Source: Haliscomenobacter sp965225875 | GTDB lineage: Bacteria > Bacteroidota > Bacteroidia > Chitinophagales > Saprospiraceae | Direction of reading: 5' to 3' | DNA: 64,000 bases | Assembly: GCF_965225875.1 (NCBI RefSeq) | Contig: NZ_CBDDBS010000003.1 | Location: 124,001-188,000, forward strand | Part shown: positions 53,768-61,791 of the stretch, piece by piece | Layout of the letters: each line of letters begins with the position of its first letter | Numbering within the stretch: position 1 is the first letter of the stretch | Made by a program: the position numbers and the translations under genes | The notes under the pieces: generated by a model | What the model saw: only the letters and a program-made list of their open reading frames with translations | Database searches by the model: none | What the model was told of the DNA's origin: nothing

Positions 53768-55381
53768 TTAAATTTTAAGTTTACGAGATTTTTTGTTTGC
53801 CCAGGTGATGGACTCACCTTGCACCGCCGCCGCCGCCGCATTCAACTTTGCTTTAGGGTTTGGAATATCAAAGCAGCGTTGCTGTTCGTCGAATCCTTCT
53901 ACGTTCGTTACCGCGATTTTTAGCCCTAACTTTTGAATACTGGCATCCTTTTGGAAAAAGAACAATAAAAAGTGCTGTGCCCAAATAGCTGCCTGTGGGT
54001 AGTCGGTTTCGTCATTGGTTACGAGGTATTGGTTTTCAAAGTTCCTGCGTAGGGCATCGTTCACGACTGGCCAGATGTCTTCCGCATATTTGTCGGAAGT
54101 GATTTCCAGTTTGAACCGGATATGCAGCTTTAGCATATTTTCCATGCCTTGGGTTTTCCAAGATTGGATGTAATAGGCCGGAAAGTATAGGTTTACGATA
54201 GCTCTAGGTTTGACCGGTATCACCGGATCAGTTGGCGGTGGTGGTGGACCTGGATTACCTGGATCAGGATTATAACCAGGCATCTTTACAGGGTCCATAT
54301 CCAAAATGCGCTGCACGTAGATCAGGCCATTGCCATAAAGATCATCGCGGCCAGCTTTGCCCAGGTCTGAAGCAATCCAACCTAAGTACTGTTTCATCTG
54401 CGCGGTGCCCTTTATTTTGGGTCCCCATTTGCTTTTGGCGATCACAATGCAGGCCATCACAAAGGGACTCGCCATGCTGGTACCGCTAATGGTGGCGTAC
54501 TTCCCAGCTACCCAGGTAGATTGAATAAGGCTGCCAGGCGCGGCAACGGTGATTTGAGGCCCATAGCAGCTGTAGGATGCTTTGGTAAGACTTTCATCCA
54601 GCGCAGCAACCGAAATGCCGTAGAGGCTCGATCCTGGATAGCCTGGTGAACCGTTGTGGTTGCCAGCAGCAAAGGCAAAATAAACGTCGCCTTTGGTGCT
54701 TTCTGCTAGTTCCTTTTCGGTATCAGGTAGGAGTGTGCTCGATGTGGTGCCAAATGAGCCATTGTACACCACTGCAATGCCTTGTTTGTTCAGGGCAATA
54801 TCTTCAGGGCGTTCACTTTGGTAGGCATTGTTCACCCAGGTAAATGAACCGCTACCATTGTCACCAAGGAATTTGAGGTGATCCTGCGTGTATACCCCTG
54901 ATTTGACTAGTTCCGCAAGAATGCCGAAATCTTTTGCCGCAACTATGCCAGCAACGTGGCTGCCATGCCCTTGCATATCGGTTACGCTGGTGCTGGTGGT
55001 GTAGTTGCGGGCATTACCTGGAACCTGGATCAGGTCCGGGTGTGTAGGCCTGCCAGTATCGCAGATTTTGCCGCGAACTTTGTAGGTGCATTCTTTAGCC
55101 AGACGGGCATGAATGTTGGCGGGCAAAATGAGGCGTTCACCCCAATTGCTAATAGCGGTGCCAAAAAGGTCGCGTGCAGTGGCTACCTGTACGGGTACCT
55201 CAATGGGGGAGGGTAGAATTTCCCAACCATCCTGCTTCAGATCGGCAATGGTTTTGCGGGCCTGCTTCAGTGTGTCGCGGTAGTCTTTGCGTAATTCTTC
55301 TGGCAGGTCGCGGGGTTTGATTTGGCCAAAAGTTGGAATGGCCAAAAAGATGGCCAATAAAAGTGCAAAAATGGTTTTCAT
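53768..55381 (-). CDS. Exported subtilisin-like serine protease (S8)
   Basis: 537 residues with a signal peptide (~1-20, ends IPTFGQ). A propeptide-like segment precedes the catalytic domain, whose triad is Asp108 (KICDTGRPTHPDL), His139 (GHGSHVAGI) and Ser302 (SGTSMASPF), with the oxyanion Asn in FAAGNHNG. After a proline-rich linker (residues ~380-395, PGPPPPPTDP) comes a ~140-residue C-terminal domain of unknown type. In the element context it could process structural proteins or act on host-surface proteins. It overlaps the upstream small membrane gene by 4 bp, so they are translationally coupled. A secreted subtilase inside a phage-like operon is unusual. Confidence 0.85.
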   Translation of the reverse strand: MKTIFALLLAIFLAIPTFGQIKPRDLPEELRKDYRDTLKQARKTIADLKQDGWEILPSPIEVPVQVATARDLFGTAISNWGERLILPANIHARLAKECTYKVRGKICDTGRPTHPDLIQVPGNARNYTTSTSVTDMQGHGSHVAGIVAAKDFGILAELVKSGVYTQDHLKFLGDNGSGSFTWVNNAYQSERPEDIALNKQGIAVVYNGSFGTTSSTLLPDTEKELAESTKGDVYFAFAAGNHNGSPGYPGSSLYGISVAALDESLTKASYSCYGPQITVAAPGSLIQSTWVAGKYATISGTSMASPFVMACIVIAKSKWGPKIKGTAQMKQYLGWIASDLGKAGRDDLYGNGLIYVQRILDMDPVKMPGYNPDPGNPGPPPPPTDPVIPVKPRAIVNLYFPAYYIQSWKTQGMENMLKLHIRFKLEITSDKYAEDIWPVVNDALRRNFENQYLVTNDETDYPQAAIWAQHFLLFFFQKDASIQKLGLKIAVTNVEGFDEQQRCFDIPNPKAKLNAAAAAVQGESITWANKKSRKLKI

Positions 55382-55656
55382 AGCTTTAATTCTTTTTTTG
55401 CTTTGGCCTCTTCGATTTCGTTCATTACCCTTTGGTGGCGTAGCTCTTCATTGTGCTTTTGCCAGCTCATGACCATTGGGATCACAGAGGCTACAACAAA
55501 GCCTAAAAAAACATACCAGTTTTGAGCCAACCAACCTCCAACAACTCCAACCAAATTGGCTCCAAAAGTTACTTTGATCCATTGTAGGCTATCATGGTCA
55601 TGAAAGTTTGTGAAGAGGTTGGAAAGCTTCATGGTTTCAAGATTAAACAGTTTCAT
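55378..55656 (-). CDS. Small membrane protein, holin-like
   Basis: 92 residues. One to two hydrophobic segments (KVTFGANLVGVVGGWLAQ and VFLGFVVASVIPMVMSW) are followed by a charged, coiled-coil-like C-terminus (HNEELRHQRVMNEIEEAKAKKE). Size and layout fit a holin or a minor membrane protein. The stop codon overlaps the start of the subtilase gene. Confidence 0.5.
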   Translation of the reverse strand: MKLFNLETMKLSNLFTNFHDHDSLQWIKVTFGANLVGVVGGWLAQNWYVFLGFVVASVIPMVMSWQKHNEELRHQRVMNEIEEAKAKKELKL

Positions 55657-55683
55657 AGTGTTCTAGCGGGGGCGCTGTGGTGA

Positions 55684-56247
55684 TCAAACAAGTGCTGGTA
55701 TTCCATTTACCCAGCGGCGTATGCGTGTAAAATCAAAATCCATGTCTTGCGTAGCGGGTAGTTGACCGCCTGCCCAGGCTCCAACCTGCCAGCTGATGCG
55801 CGGTAGCCGGTTGAACTGCTGGACCTGTACAATTTTACGGCCTCTGATGAAAAAGACCTGGGCAACGGTTTTGTTACCATAGTCGATTTCGAGCCACCAG
55901 GGGAATGTTTCGTCAAATACTACAGCATCCAGCGGATCGCGACCAATACCGTTGTCGGTTTGGCCGTCTTTGTGCCAGTAATCTAGCACCTCAATGCACT
56001 GATCATCTGGATTGTGCCTGAAGCCACCCAGGGCACTATTTTCATGCTTTTCAAATGGGTTCAGGTCGAATGATAGGCCACCCCATTTGAGCCAGCTTTT
56101 TTGGTGCTGGGCATTTTCGGGAGGGTGGATGTAGTTGCAGTTTTGTGAAAAGGTGATCCACCAACCGATTTTCAAGACGCTTAGGCGTGGGGTGAAAAAA
56201 TCGGGGGTGAAGTTGAATTGGCCTTGCTTGACTTTTTGTAGGGGCAT
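55684..56247 (-). CDS. Element protein, beta-rich, unknown (187 aa)
   Basis: Start at ATG 56247, one base after the stop codon of the fibre gene; a longer frame to 56304 would overlap it. The sequence is rich in Trp, Tyr and Asp, with strands (WWLEIDYGNKTVAQVFFIRGR) and no membrane helix or signal. Tight linkage to the fibre gene suggests a fibre partner, chaperone or tip protein; this is context inference only. Confidence 0.5.
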   Translation of the reverse strand: MPLQKVKQGQFNFTPDFFTPRLSVLKIGWWITFSQNCNYIHPPENAQHQKSWLKWGGLSFDLNPFEKHENSALGGFRHNPDDQCIEVLDYWHKDGQTDNGIGRDPLDAVVFDETFPWWLEIDYGNKTVAQVFFIRGRKIVQVQQFNRLPRISWQVGAWAGGQLPATQDMDFDFTRIRRWVNGIPALV

Positions 56248-56248
56248 G

Positions 56249-57724
56249 TTAGTAGTCTTGGATATGGTAAGAACAGGATACTGAAGTAGCGGTGACGGCT
56301 GCACCTGTAGCCGGGTTGAAAAACCTTACTTTGAAGCTTGTAGTGGTTTTGGTGTGGACTGATACAGTGTAGGACGTAGTGCCTTCTACGGTTACGTTTG
56401 TAGAGTAGGTTGCATCTGGCATGGTTGGGACGGTTACGGTTAGATCACCTGATCCGTCAGTGCTGGCGCTGGAAACTCCATTTTGGATGCGTAGCAGCGC
56501 TGGCGTAGTGGTGGTTCCATCGCCGGTTAAGAGGTGGATAGTTTTTGCACCGATAGTGGCTGATGGAGTGGCGTTAGCAAAATCATATTTACCATAAAAC
56601 CGAATACCGTTAGTAGTTAGATCACTATATGGCATGGTGATTTTCAACCACTCCATAACTGAGTTATCTATATTAGTCTGTCGAACTGCAAAGGTCGGAA
56701 TTTGATAATCTGGCATAGATTGGAATACTCCTATTCCACCCCAGGAGTTAGTAGAATCTCGACCAAGAAAAACCATGTATTTTGAACTGCTAGAAGAAAA
56801 CGGGTTATAATTTTCGGTAAATCTCATTGCTACTGATGCACTTCTTTGGCCATTTGAAGTTAATTGTAAACCTGCTAGGGCATCAATGTTATCTCTACCA
56901 TAAATTTGTGGACCCATGTAAGAACGTACATTTATTCCACTGGTTGCGTCCTTGGCAGCAACCGCCTCAATGCTTCTTCCAACTACAGCTTTTGTGGTGT
57001 ATCCGGGATCAGATGTAGAAACCCAACCTGATACGGATGCAGAGAAAGGGGACAATTCGATCATTGTTCCTCTACCTTGATCTGCATTTAAAATTCCAAC
57101 TGTCCCCCAATTCCAAGGACTGCTGTAGAAACCACTGGCCTTCCATGTGTTATTAAAGGGCCAATCGTTTGCCCTTGGGTGTGTACTTGCCCCAATAAAA
57201 ATATCTTGATCAGCACTATATGCTTGTTTTATGTGTAATAAGTTACCATAAATAGTGTCTGTTTTGTATCGTGGCCACAACCCCTCCAAAATCTTCGCAT
57301 TATGAACCCCGACCCGACTTGCCAGCGGTGCACTAATTCCATTACTGTTTTGTGGTGGAATCAGCGCCAGGCCATTACTAGTTTCCCGGCTAACAAATCC
57401 TGCACCCTTTGGTAAATGTGTTCCACCTCCAATTCGGCTAAGGTCTACTACTGCTTGTGTGCCAGTGCTGCTAATCACTCCAACTACAGCGTAACGTTTG
57501 CCGTTGTTGTCCCATGCAATATCACCAGTGTCGATGTTGGAAATAACGTAGAGCCCAGTTTGATCGGCAAAATTTTTGAGCGTCCCACGAATGTTTGGTC
57601 CATTGTTGGCGAAGCCGCTGAAATCGATTCGGCCATTAAATCCAGTAAGCGCTACGGACTGTGCTGAAGCGATAGATAGGATAAAGAACAAGCCCAGGAA
57701 GAGCGTAAATATTTTGGTTTTCAT
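56249..57724 (-). CDS. Secreted fibre / receptor-binding protein
   Basis: 491 residues. A clear signal peptide (residues ~1-21, ends SIASAQ) is followed by long stretches rich in Gly, Ser, Thr, Asn and aromatic residues without hydrophobic helices. The C-terminal ~60 residues (SVHTKTTTSFKVRFFNPATG, then a short beta-strand end) look like the C-terminal tip seen in many phage tail-fibre proteins (motif TKTTTxFxVRFxN), from memory of such sequences. Tail fibres of tailed phages are cytoplasmic and carry no Sec signal, so here the fibre is assembled in the periplasm or envelope. The central part is unlike known enzymes. Confidence 0.65.
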   Translation of the reverse strand: MKTKIFTLFLGLFFILSIASAQSVALTGFNGRIDFSGFANNGPNIRGTLKNFADQTGLYVISNIDTGDIAWDNNGKRYAVVGVISSTGTQAVVDLSRIGGGTHLPKGAGFVSRETSNGLALIPPQNSNGISAPLASRVGVHNAKILEGLWPRYKTDTIYGNLLHIKQAYSADQDIFIGASTHPRANDWPFNNTWKASGFYSSPWNWGTVGILNADQGRGTMIELSPFSASVSGWVSTSDPGYTTKAVVGRSIEAVAAKDATSGINVRSYMGPQIYGRDNIDALAGLQLTSNGQRSASVAMRFTENYNPFSSSSSKYMVFLGRDSTNSWGGIGVFQSMPDYQIPTFAVRQTNIDNSVMEWLKITMPYSDLTTNGIRFYGKYDFANATPSATIGAKTIHLLTGDGTTTTPALLRIQNGVSSASTDGSGDLTVTVPTMPDATYSTNVTVEGTTSYTVSVHTKTTTSFKVRFFNPATGAAVTATSVSCSYHIQDY

Positions 57725-57727
57725 AGC

Positions 57728-58258
57728 TTAGAAAATCAATTTTATGGTGAATGGAGTTGGTAAAATATTGTTGATCCCAATTTCAGTGCTGGTGAGTCCA
57801 CTAGCCGCTGAATTTGTTACAGGAATGCCCAACTCAGCAGCCGTGAACTGGTTGCCATCACTATCCAGGAAAAACACAAAAGGGCTAAAGGCTGTAATTA
57901 GTCCCTGGTTATAATCACTTGTATTCCAGGCGATATTCACCCTCATGTTTCCATCTTCATCCAACTCAGTTTCTGGGTCTACGATGCGAGTTTGTAGACT
58001 GGACAGGCTTTTGCCTTCAGGTACAGTAATTAAGTGGGTGCCAGGAAGAGACACGCCAGCTTCAATGCCAGGGCTTCCTTTAATGATCCAATCAAAGTCG
58101 ATATAAATTGAATCACCGCTGCCACTTGCTGCGCTTTCGGTAAGAAATTGAAGAAGTTCCAGGATAGACACATCACCTTCAACCCCCTGCACCTTAAATT
58201 TCATGGCGTAGGCTCCAGCAATATTTCCGGTTATTGTTACAGGTGCAGTTAGTGGCAT
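57728..58258 (-). CDS. Structural-type protein with shared N-terminal module (176 aa)
   Basis: Starts MPLTAPVTITGNIAGAYAMK and continues with FKVQGVEGDVSILELLQFL. This ~45-residue N-terminal block resembles the N-terminus of the next upstream product (TITGLIRGAY...FLIEG...VSLLYILERLL), so the pair share a docking module. The remaining part is beta-rich and acidic. No signal, no helix. It could be a capsid spike or fibre attachment protein. Confidence 0.5.
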   Translation of the reverse strand: MPLTAPVTITGNIAGAYAMKFKVQGVEGDVSILELLQFLTESAASGSGDSIYIDFDWIIKGSPGIEAGVSLPGTHLITVPEGKSLSSLQTRIVDPETELDEDGNMRVNIAWNTSDYNQGLITAFSPFVFFLDSDGNQFTAAELGIPVTNSAASGLTSTEIGINNILPTPFTIKLIF

Positions 58259-58260
58259 GG

Positions 58261-58875
58261 TTAAGCGTGTTTGATGCGTAAGATGGTTGGCTCGGTGGTG
58301 ATGGTGTACAGGCCACCAATAAGTAAAGTGCCGTCTGCCTGTGCTGCTGCGGTATTGGCGTAACTGCGAACACCTTTTGCTACTACTTGATCCACATAGC
58401 AGGTCAGTGAGCTGTTTTCTGGATCACCATTGATGGGACCATGTGAGATTTGCGCATTGTCGGGACTGGCAGCAAATTGCCCGCCTTCATCTGATGTCAA
58501 GTCTAATACCTGGATCACTACTTCGTCAGGAAGGCAGGAAAGGAATTGACTGTTGGCTGCATTCGCGTTACTAACTGCAAAGTTTTTGCCTAGGCTGTCT
58601 TGTAGCATCCAGGCTTTATTCACAGTAGTGTCTAGGCCAATTTTTAAGAATTTATTAGTGTTGTCAATGGTGGTATCTTCAATCAATAGTCCACCTAAAT
58701 ACACCTTACTATCCTGAATGCGTAGGCCATTTTCAGCTTCAACTACCAAGGCTTCGCCATTGAGCAGGCGTTCTAAAATGTACAGCAGGCTGACTGGTTC
58801 GCTTTTGCCTTCGATCAAAAAACCGTCGTCTTTGTAGGCTCCACGAATAAGGCCCGTTATGGTAATTTCTGCCAT
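58261..58875 (-). CDS. Structural-type protein with shared N-terminal module (204 aa)
   Basis: N-terminus EITITGLIRGAYKDDGFLIE and VSLLYILERLLNGEALV parallels the neighbouring 176-residue protein. The rest is beta-rich with a repeated acidic/Asn pattern (NAQISHGPINGDPENSSLTC) and two Cys. Its start is 3 bp before the upstream transmembrane-protein stop. Interpreted as a second spike or decoration protein; the function is not established. Confidence 0.5.
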   Translation of the reverse strand: MAEITITGLIRGAYKDDGFLIEGKSEPVSLLYILERLLNGEALVVEAENGLRIQDSKVYLGGLLIEDTTIDNTNKFLKIGLDTTVNKAWMLQDSLGKNFAVSNANAANSQFLSCLPDEVVIQVLDLTSDEGGQFAASPDNAQISHGPINGDPENSSLTCYVDQVVAKGVRSYANTAAAQADGTLLIGGLYTITTEPTILRIKHA

Positions 58876-58878
58876 GGC

Positions 58879-59412
58879 TTAAGGCGTTTTATCGAGGCCC
58901 AAATTCCTCATGGTTTTCAAAATCTTCATTTTCTTTTCCAGCACCGTTACCCTGGATTGTCCAACCACTTCAGAGTTGATGTAGTCGTACATGTTGCGAC
59001 CAGGTGGAAAGATTTCACGCCATGCGCTATTCACTGCAATAAGCTTTTCAGTGGTATAACTCAGTAGAATGTCAAAAGCTTCTTCATCCTCATCGTACCA
59101 ATCCCACAGCTTATTCAATAGGCTGTAGAGCTTGTTTGCTTGTTCTTTTGGGTTGAATCCTGGAATGTTTTTTGGCTTTGGCGTAGTGCCTGTGGTGGTG
59201 CCTCCAGTAGTGCGCGGTACAGTAGTGGTTCCCGTTCCGGTATTGGTTGGCGTGGTTGTAGTACTGGTTCCAGTGGTTCCAGTAGGTTCAGCTGGATTAT
59301 CGCTTACCTTATTGCCAGTTGGCTTCATTTTAAACCACCCTTTTTCCTTACCTACCAAAAAAAGGATCAGCGCAAGGGCCAGCACTACCGTTAATTTCAT
59401 CCATTTGCTCAT
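58879..59412 (-). CDS. Single-pass membrane protein with Thr/Gly linker and helical domain (177 aa)
   Basis: N-terminal helix MKLTVVLALALILFLVG, a ~55-residue low-complexity Thr/Gly/Pro linker (residues ~40-85) and a C-terminal helical domain starting GFNPKEQANKLYSLLNKLW. The C-terminal domain resembles the following gene's (GFNPANEASKLADLLSMTW, DEQAFDTILNYSDNETRLVHNEW), so the two are paralogues. A surface-projecting arm on a membrane is a natural reading. Confidence 0.6.
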   Translation of the reverse strand: MSKWMKLTVVLALALILFLVGKEKGWFKMKPTGNKVSDNPAEPTGTTGTSTTTTPTNTGTGTTTVPRTTGGTTTGTTPKPKNIPGFNPKEQANKLYSLLNKLWDWYDEDEEAFDILLSYTTEKLIAVNSAWREIFPPGRNMYDYINSEVVGQSRVTVLEKKMKILKTMRNLGLDKTP

Positions 59413-59414
59413 GG

Positions 59415-59885
59415 TCAGAGATTTAAGCGGTCAAGTTTTGCAATGACCTTTTTCTTTTTTGCAATTCCATCTATACGGTACCAGGCCAATACTTCAGCAT
59501 TGACCTGTTGGCGAAGGGTGGATTTTACCCCGGCCCAAAAATCGCCACCAGCGTATTTTTTGCGCCATTCATTGTGTACGAGGCGGGTTTCGTTGTCGCT
59601 GTAGTTTAGAATGGTATCAAAAGCTTGTTCATCTTCGCCACCAGCATCCCAGGTCATACTTAGCAGGTCAGCTAATTTGCTCGCTTCGTTGGCCGGGTTG
59701 AATCCGCTGCGCGGTTTTGGGGCACTTGGATCGAGATCAACCTCATCCCCTTCCATTTTTGGACGGTCCCAAATTTTCAGGCGTTTGCCGATCAAATAAA
59801 CGGCCACAATCAGCGCCAGGACCAGCACCACGTTAAGCGGCTTACGGTAGTTCATCGGCACGAAATTGGGATATTGTAGCTGCAT
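59415..59885 (-). CDS. Single-pass membrane protein, paralogue of the previous (156 aa)
   Basis: N-terminal transmembrane helix (LNVVLVLALIVAVYLIG) and a C-terminal domain with GFNPANEASKL, EDEQAFDTILNYS and NEWRKKYAG, shared with the 177-residue neighbour. It has no long Thr/Gly linker. Start at ATG 59885 or at 59855 (MNYRKPLNVVL) is equally possible. A gap of only two bases separates it from the next gene. Confidence 0.6.
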   Translation of the reverse strand: MQLQYPNFVPMNYRKPLNVVLVLALIVAVYLIGKRLKIWDRPKMEGDEVDLDPSAPKPRSGFNPANEASKLADLLSMTWDAGGEDEQAFDTILNYSDNETRLVHNEWRKKYAGGDFWAGVKSTLRQQVNAEVLAWYRIDGIAKKKKVIAKLDRLNL

Positions 59886-59891
59886 GGTTGC

Positions 59892-60107
59892 TTACTTTTT
59901 GCGGGTAATGCTGAAGATGATGGCACCCAGGATGACCACAAAAACCACAACCCCGGAGATGATCACCGTTTGGGTGCGTTTGTCCTGATCCTGGAAATCT
60001 TTTGGGCTCAAGTAATCCGGCAAACGGCCATATTTGGCGGCTTTGCCAGCTGACAACCAATCAAAGATGCTTCCAATGCCCTGGGCTACTGCGCTTACTG
60101 GGTCCAT
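59892..60107 (-). CDS. Small C-terminally anchored membrane protein (71 aa)
   Basis: The N-terminal 45 residues (GIGSIFDWLSAGKAAKYGRL) are amphipathic and Gly/Ala-containing, followed by one transmembrane helix (VIISGVVVFVVILGAIIFSI) and a short basic end TRKK. Such N-out/C-in minor proteins are frequent in membrane-containing phages, but no homologue is recognised. Confidence 0.55.
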   Translation of the reverse strand: MDPVSAVAQGIGSIFDWLSAGKAAKYGRLPDYLSPKDFQDQDKRTQTVIISGVVVFVVILGAIIFSITRKK

Positions 60108-60108
60108 C

Positions 60109-60459
60109 TTATTTGCGGTTTACAAGCCAAAGAATGAGCAGGCCCGCTACAATGAGCACACCAAGCCCAATGAAAATTGGCTGTGTTTCTTTGAAATCCT
60201 GGTTGTTTTCTTCACGGCTTTTGAGTGGGTCCAGCACATCGATCATGCTCGATCCTGTTTTGGGGCAAGGATCAAAGCCATACATCAGCATGACTTGGCT
60301 TTGATCAATCCATTTGCCACTGCACAGGTATTCTTCTTTGCTGATGTTGGAATTGGAATCACAGGCTTTTCCAAAACCTCTTTCCAATTCCGGCAGGCCA
60401 GAAAAATAACCTTTGCCCCTGCGCTTGCACTTGCATTTTTCTCCACAAAAAAGGCTCAT
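60109..60459 (-). CDS. Cys-rich, C-terminally anchored membrane protein (116 aa)
   Basis: Start at ATG 60459, which overlaps the upstream M23 gene by 4 bp (ATGA). The N-terminus MSLFCGEKCKCKRRGKGYFS has four Cys within ~15 residues, with two more pairs later (KACDSN, CSG, DPCPK). A single transmembrane helix lies near the C-terminus (PIFIGLGVLIVAGLLILWLV). Disulfide-stabilised periplasmic or virion-surface part is likely; a zinc ribbon is an alternative. Confidence 0.55.
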   Translation of the reverse strand: MSLFCGEKCKCKRRGKGYFSGLPELERGFGKACDSNSNISKEEYLCSGKWIDQSQVMLMYGFDPCPKTGSSMIDVLDPLKSREENNQDFKETQPIFIGLGVLIVAGLLILWLVNRK

Positions 60460-61022
60460 GATTCTGTTTTTAAGTACGGTGCAGGGTCCACTTTCACCCA
60501 AACGCCCAATTGATTTTCATGCACTTCTACGTGCAGATGTGCCGGCACAGCGGCCCCGTATTTGAGGCTGATGTTTTGGCAGGTGCCCAGGGCTTCACCT
60601 GGTTCAACCATCTTCCCCACTATGCCCGATTTGGGCTGCATGTACATGATTTTTACCAGTAAAGCGGGGTTGACTTCCAGGACTACGCCAGAAAAGCGGC
60701 TATCATCTTCGTAGGGCACAGATAGGCGAATGATTTTACCCGCAAATGGGGCTGTGACCAGGGCACCAGGGGTGCACAATATGTCTTGACCTTTGTGTGT
60801 GCCTACTCCGCTGGATCGGTTGCGTGTGGCACCAAAGTGCCCACAACCGCCTGTATCGCATTCGCGAAGTGTTTGTTTGCCGTTGAAAAGTGTAATGGGC
60901 TGCATCCCTTGAGTTTTGAGCTTAAAGAGCAAAAAGCCAAGTTTGCGCACAAGGATCAGCAGGAAGAGTACCACCCCGCCAATGATCCACCATTTATTCA
61001 CCTTCCTGGCAAGTACACTCAC
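60456..61022 (-). CDS. Membrane-anchored M23 peptidoglycan endopeptidase
   Basis: 188 residues. An N-terminal transmembrane helix (WWIIGGVVLFLLILV, residues 11-25) is followed by the LytM/M23 catalytic domain with metal ligands His76 and Asp80 (GTHKGQD) and the H-x-H pair His162/His164 (HLHVEVHEN). Two Cys in the front loop (CDTGGCGHFG) are an odd addition. It probably cleaves peptide cross-links of the host wall during entry or exit. In particles with internal membranes, such enzymes are virion-borne; in free membrane proteins they act from the inner membrane. Co-located with Cys-rich and small membrane genes, with 4-bp overlap to the next. Confidence 0.88.
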   Translation of the reverse strand: MSVLARKVNKWWIIGGVVLFLLILVRKLGFLLFKLKTQGMQPITLFNGKQTLRECDTGGCGHFGATRNRSSGVGTHKGQDILCTPGALVTAPFAGKIIRLSVPYEDDSRFSGVVLEVNPALLVKIMYMQPKSGIVGKMVEPGEALGTCQNISLKYGAAVPAHLHVEVHENQLGVWVKVDPAPYLKTES

Positions 61023-61119
61023 TTTTCTTTTTGTTGTTCTTGTAGTTGTTGTAGTTGATCCACAGGCCAGCTACAGCAATTGCAATCATGATGTACGGAT
61101 AGAATTTTTCGATTTTCAT
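60994..61119 (-). CDS. Tiny single-pass membrane protein (41 aa)
   Basis: MKIEKFYPYIMIAIAVAGLW is followed by a polar end with NNYKNNKKKSECTCQEGE. The gene overlaps the start of the M23 gene by 29 bp and was below usual length cutoffs. The helix and the hydrophilic Lys/Cys tail make a plausible minor virion membrane protein. Confidence 0.6.
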   Translation of the reverse strand: MKIEKFYPYIMIAIAVAGLWINYNNYKNNKKKSECTCQEGE

Positions 61120-61130
61120 GATCCGGTAGT

Positions 61131-61460
61131 TTATGATGCTTCGTCAGCAATGGTCAAATCAGGCAGGCCCACAAAGTTGTTGCCGCTGTCTTTTACCATG
61201 TTCAGATCGGCACCGGCCAAACCCGTTTTGATTACCCGGCTACCTTTGGCGCGGTAGTAATCAGCCAACTCGATGAGGGCACCAGTTGTGATCTGAATCA
61301 AAGGATTGCCAGCACCTTTCAAGATGCCAGTAATGGTGGTGCTCGCAGGCGTTTTGATGTGCTCTGCCAAGGTCACAATGCTATTGTTAGAGCGTTTGAC
61401 CATGATCTGATTTGCGCCCTTCAGTGGCACAGTGATCGTTCCAGAGGATGCGGAAGCCAT
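61131..61460 (-). CDS. Beta-rich soluble protein (109 aa)
   Basis: No signal, no membrane helix. The sequence is Ser/Thr/Ala-rich with alternating hydrophobic residues (GTITVPLKGANQIMVKRSNN, IKTPASTTITGILKGAG). Starts MASASSGTITVPL. It could be a small coat or cement protein; the fold is unknown. Between two single-helix genes in the operon. Confidence 0.55.
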   Translation of the reverse strand: MASASSGTITVPLKGANQIMVKRSNNSIVTLAEHIKTPASTTITGILKGAGNPLIQITTGALIELADYYRAKGSRVIKTGLAGADLNMVKDSGNNFVGLPDLTIADEAS

Positions 61461-61463
61461 AGG

Positions 61464-61655
61464 TTATGCCAGTTTGCGCAGCAGTCCGGCAGCTTCACCG
61501 GATGGCGTGGTTTTGGTAATGATGTTTCCAGCGTCATCGACTCCCACAGCATCAGCATCTTTTTTCTTTTTCTGCTGATAGTAATAAACTGCGGCGCCGA
61601 TCAATCCGATCACCGCTGCGATGATCAGGATCATTTTTGTTTTTTTGCTCAACAT
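61464..61655 (-). CDS. Small single-pass membrane protein (63 aa)
   Basis: From ATG 61655 (MLSKKTKMILIIAAVIGLIG); an ATG at 61676 adds seven residues but overlaps the upstream gene by 20 bp. One N-terminal helix is followed by YYYQQKKKKDADAVGVDDAG and a hydrophilic C-terminus. Unknown. Confidence 0.6.
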   Translation of the reverse strand: MLSKKTKMILIIAAVIGLIGAAVYYYQQKKKKDADAVGVDDAGNIITKTTPSGEAAGLLRKLA

Positions 61656-61656
61656 G

Positions 61657-61791
61657 CTATTTGATGAGTTTGGCATGTACAGTCAGTGCGGCCAGCATTG
61701 CCAGGAAGATGGCCACAAAGAGGATAATGCTGATTTTGATCCCACTGTCGATCAATTCACGCTTGATGGGATCGAATAGGATGTTACCCAT
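61657..61791 (-). CDS. Tiny single-pass membrane protein (44 aa)
   Basis: MGNILFDPIKRELIDSGIKI is followed by the hydrophobic run SIILFVAIFLAMLAALTV and the short end HAKLIK. It overlaps the upstream gene by 8 bp. Unreported by usual gene-size limits, but the reading frame and packing fit the operon. Confidence 0.6.
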   Translation of the reverse strand: MGNILFDPIKRELIDSGIKISIILFVAIFLAMLAALTVHAKLIK

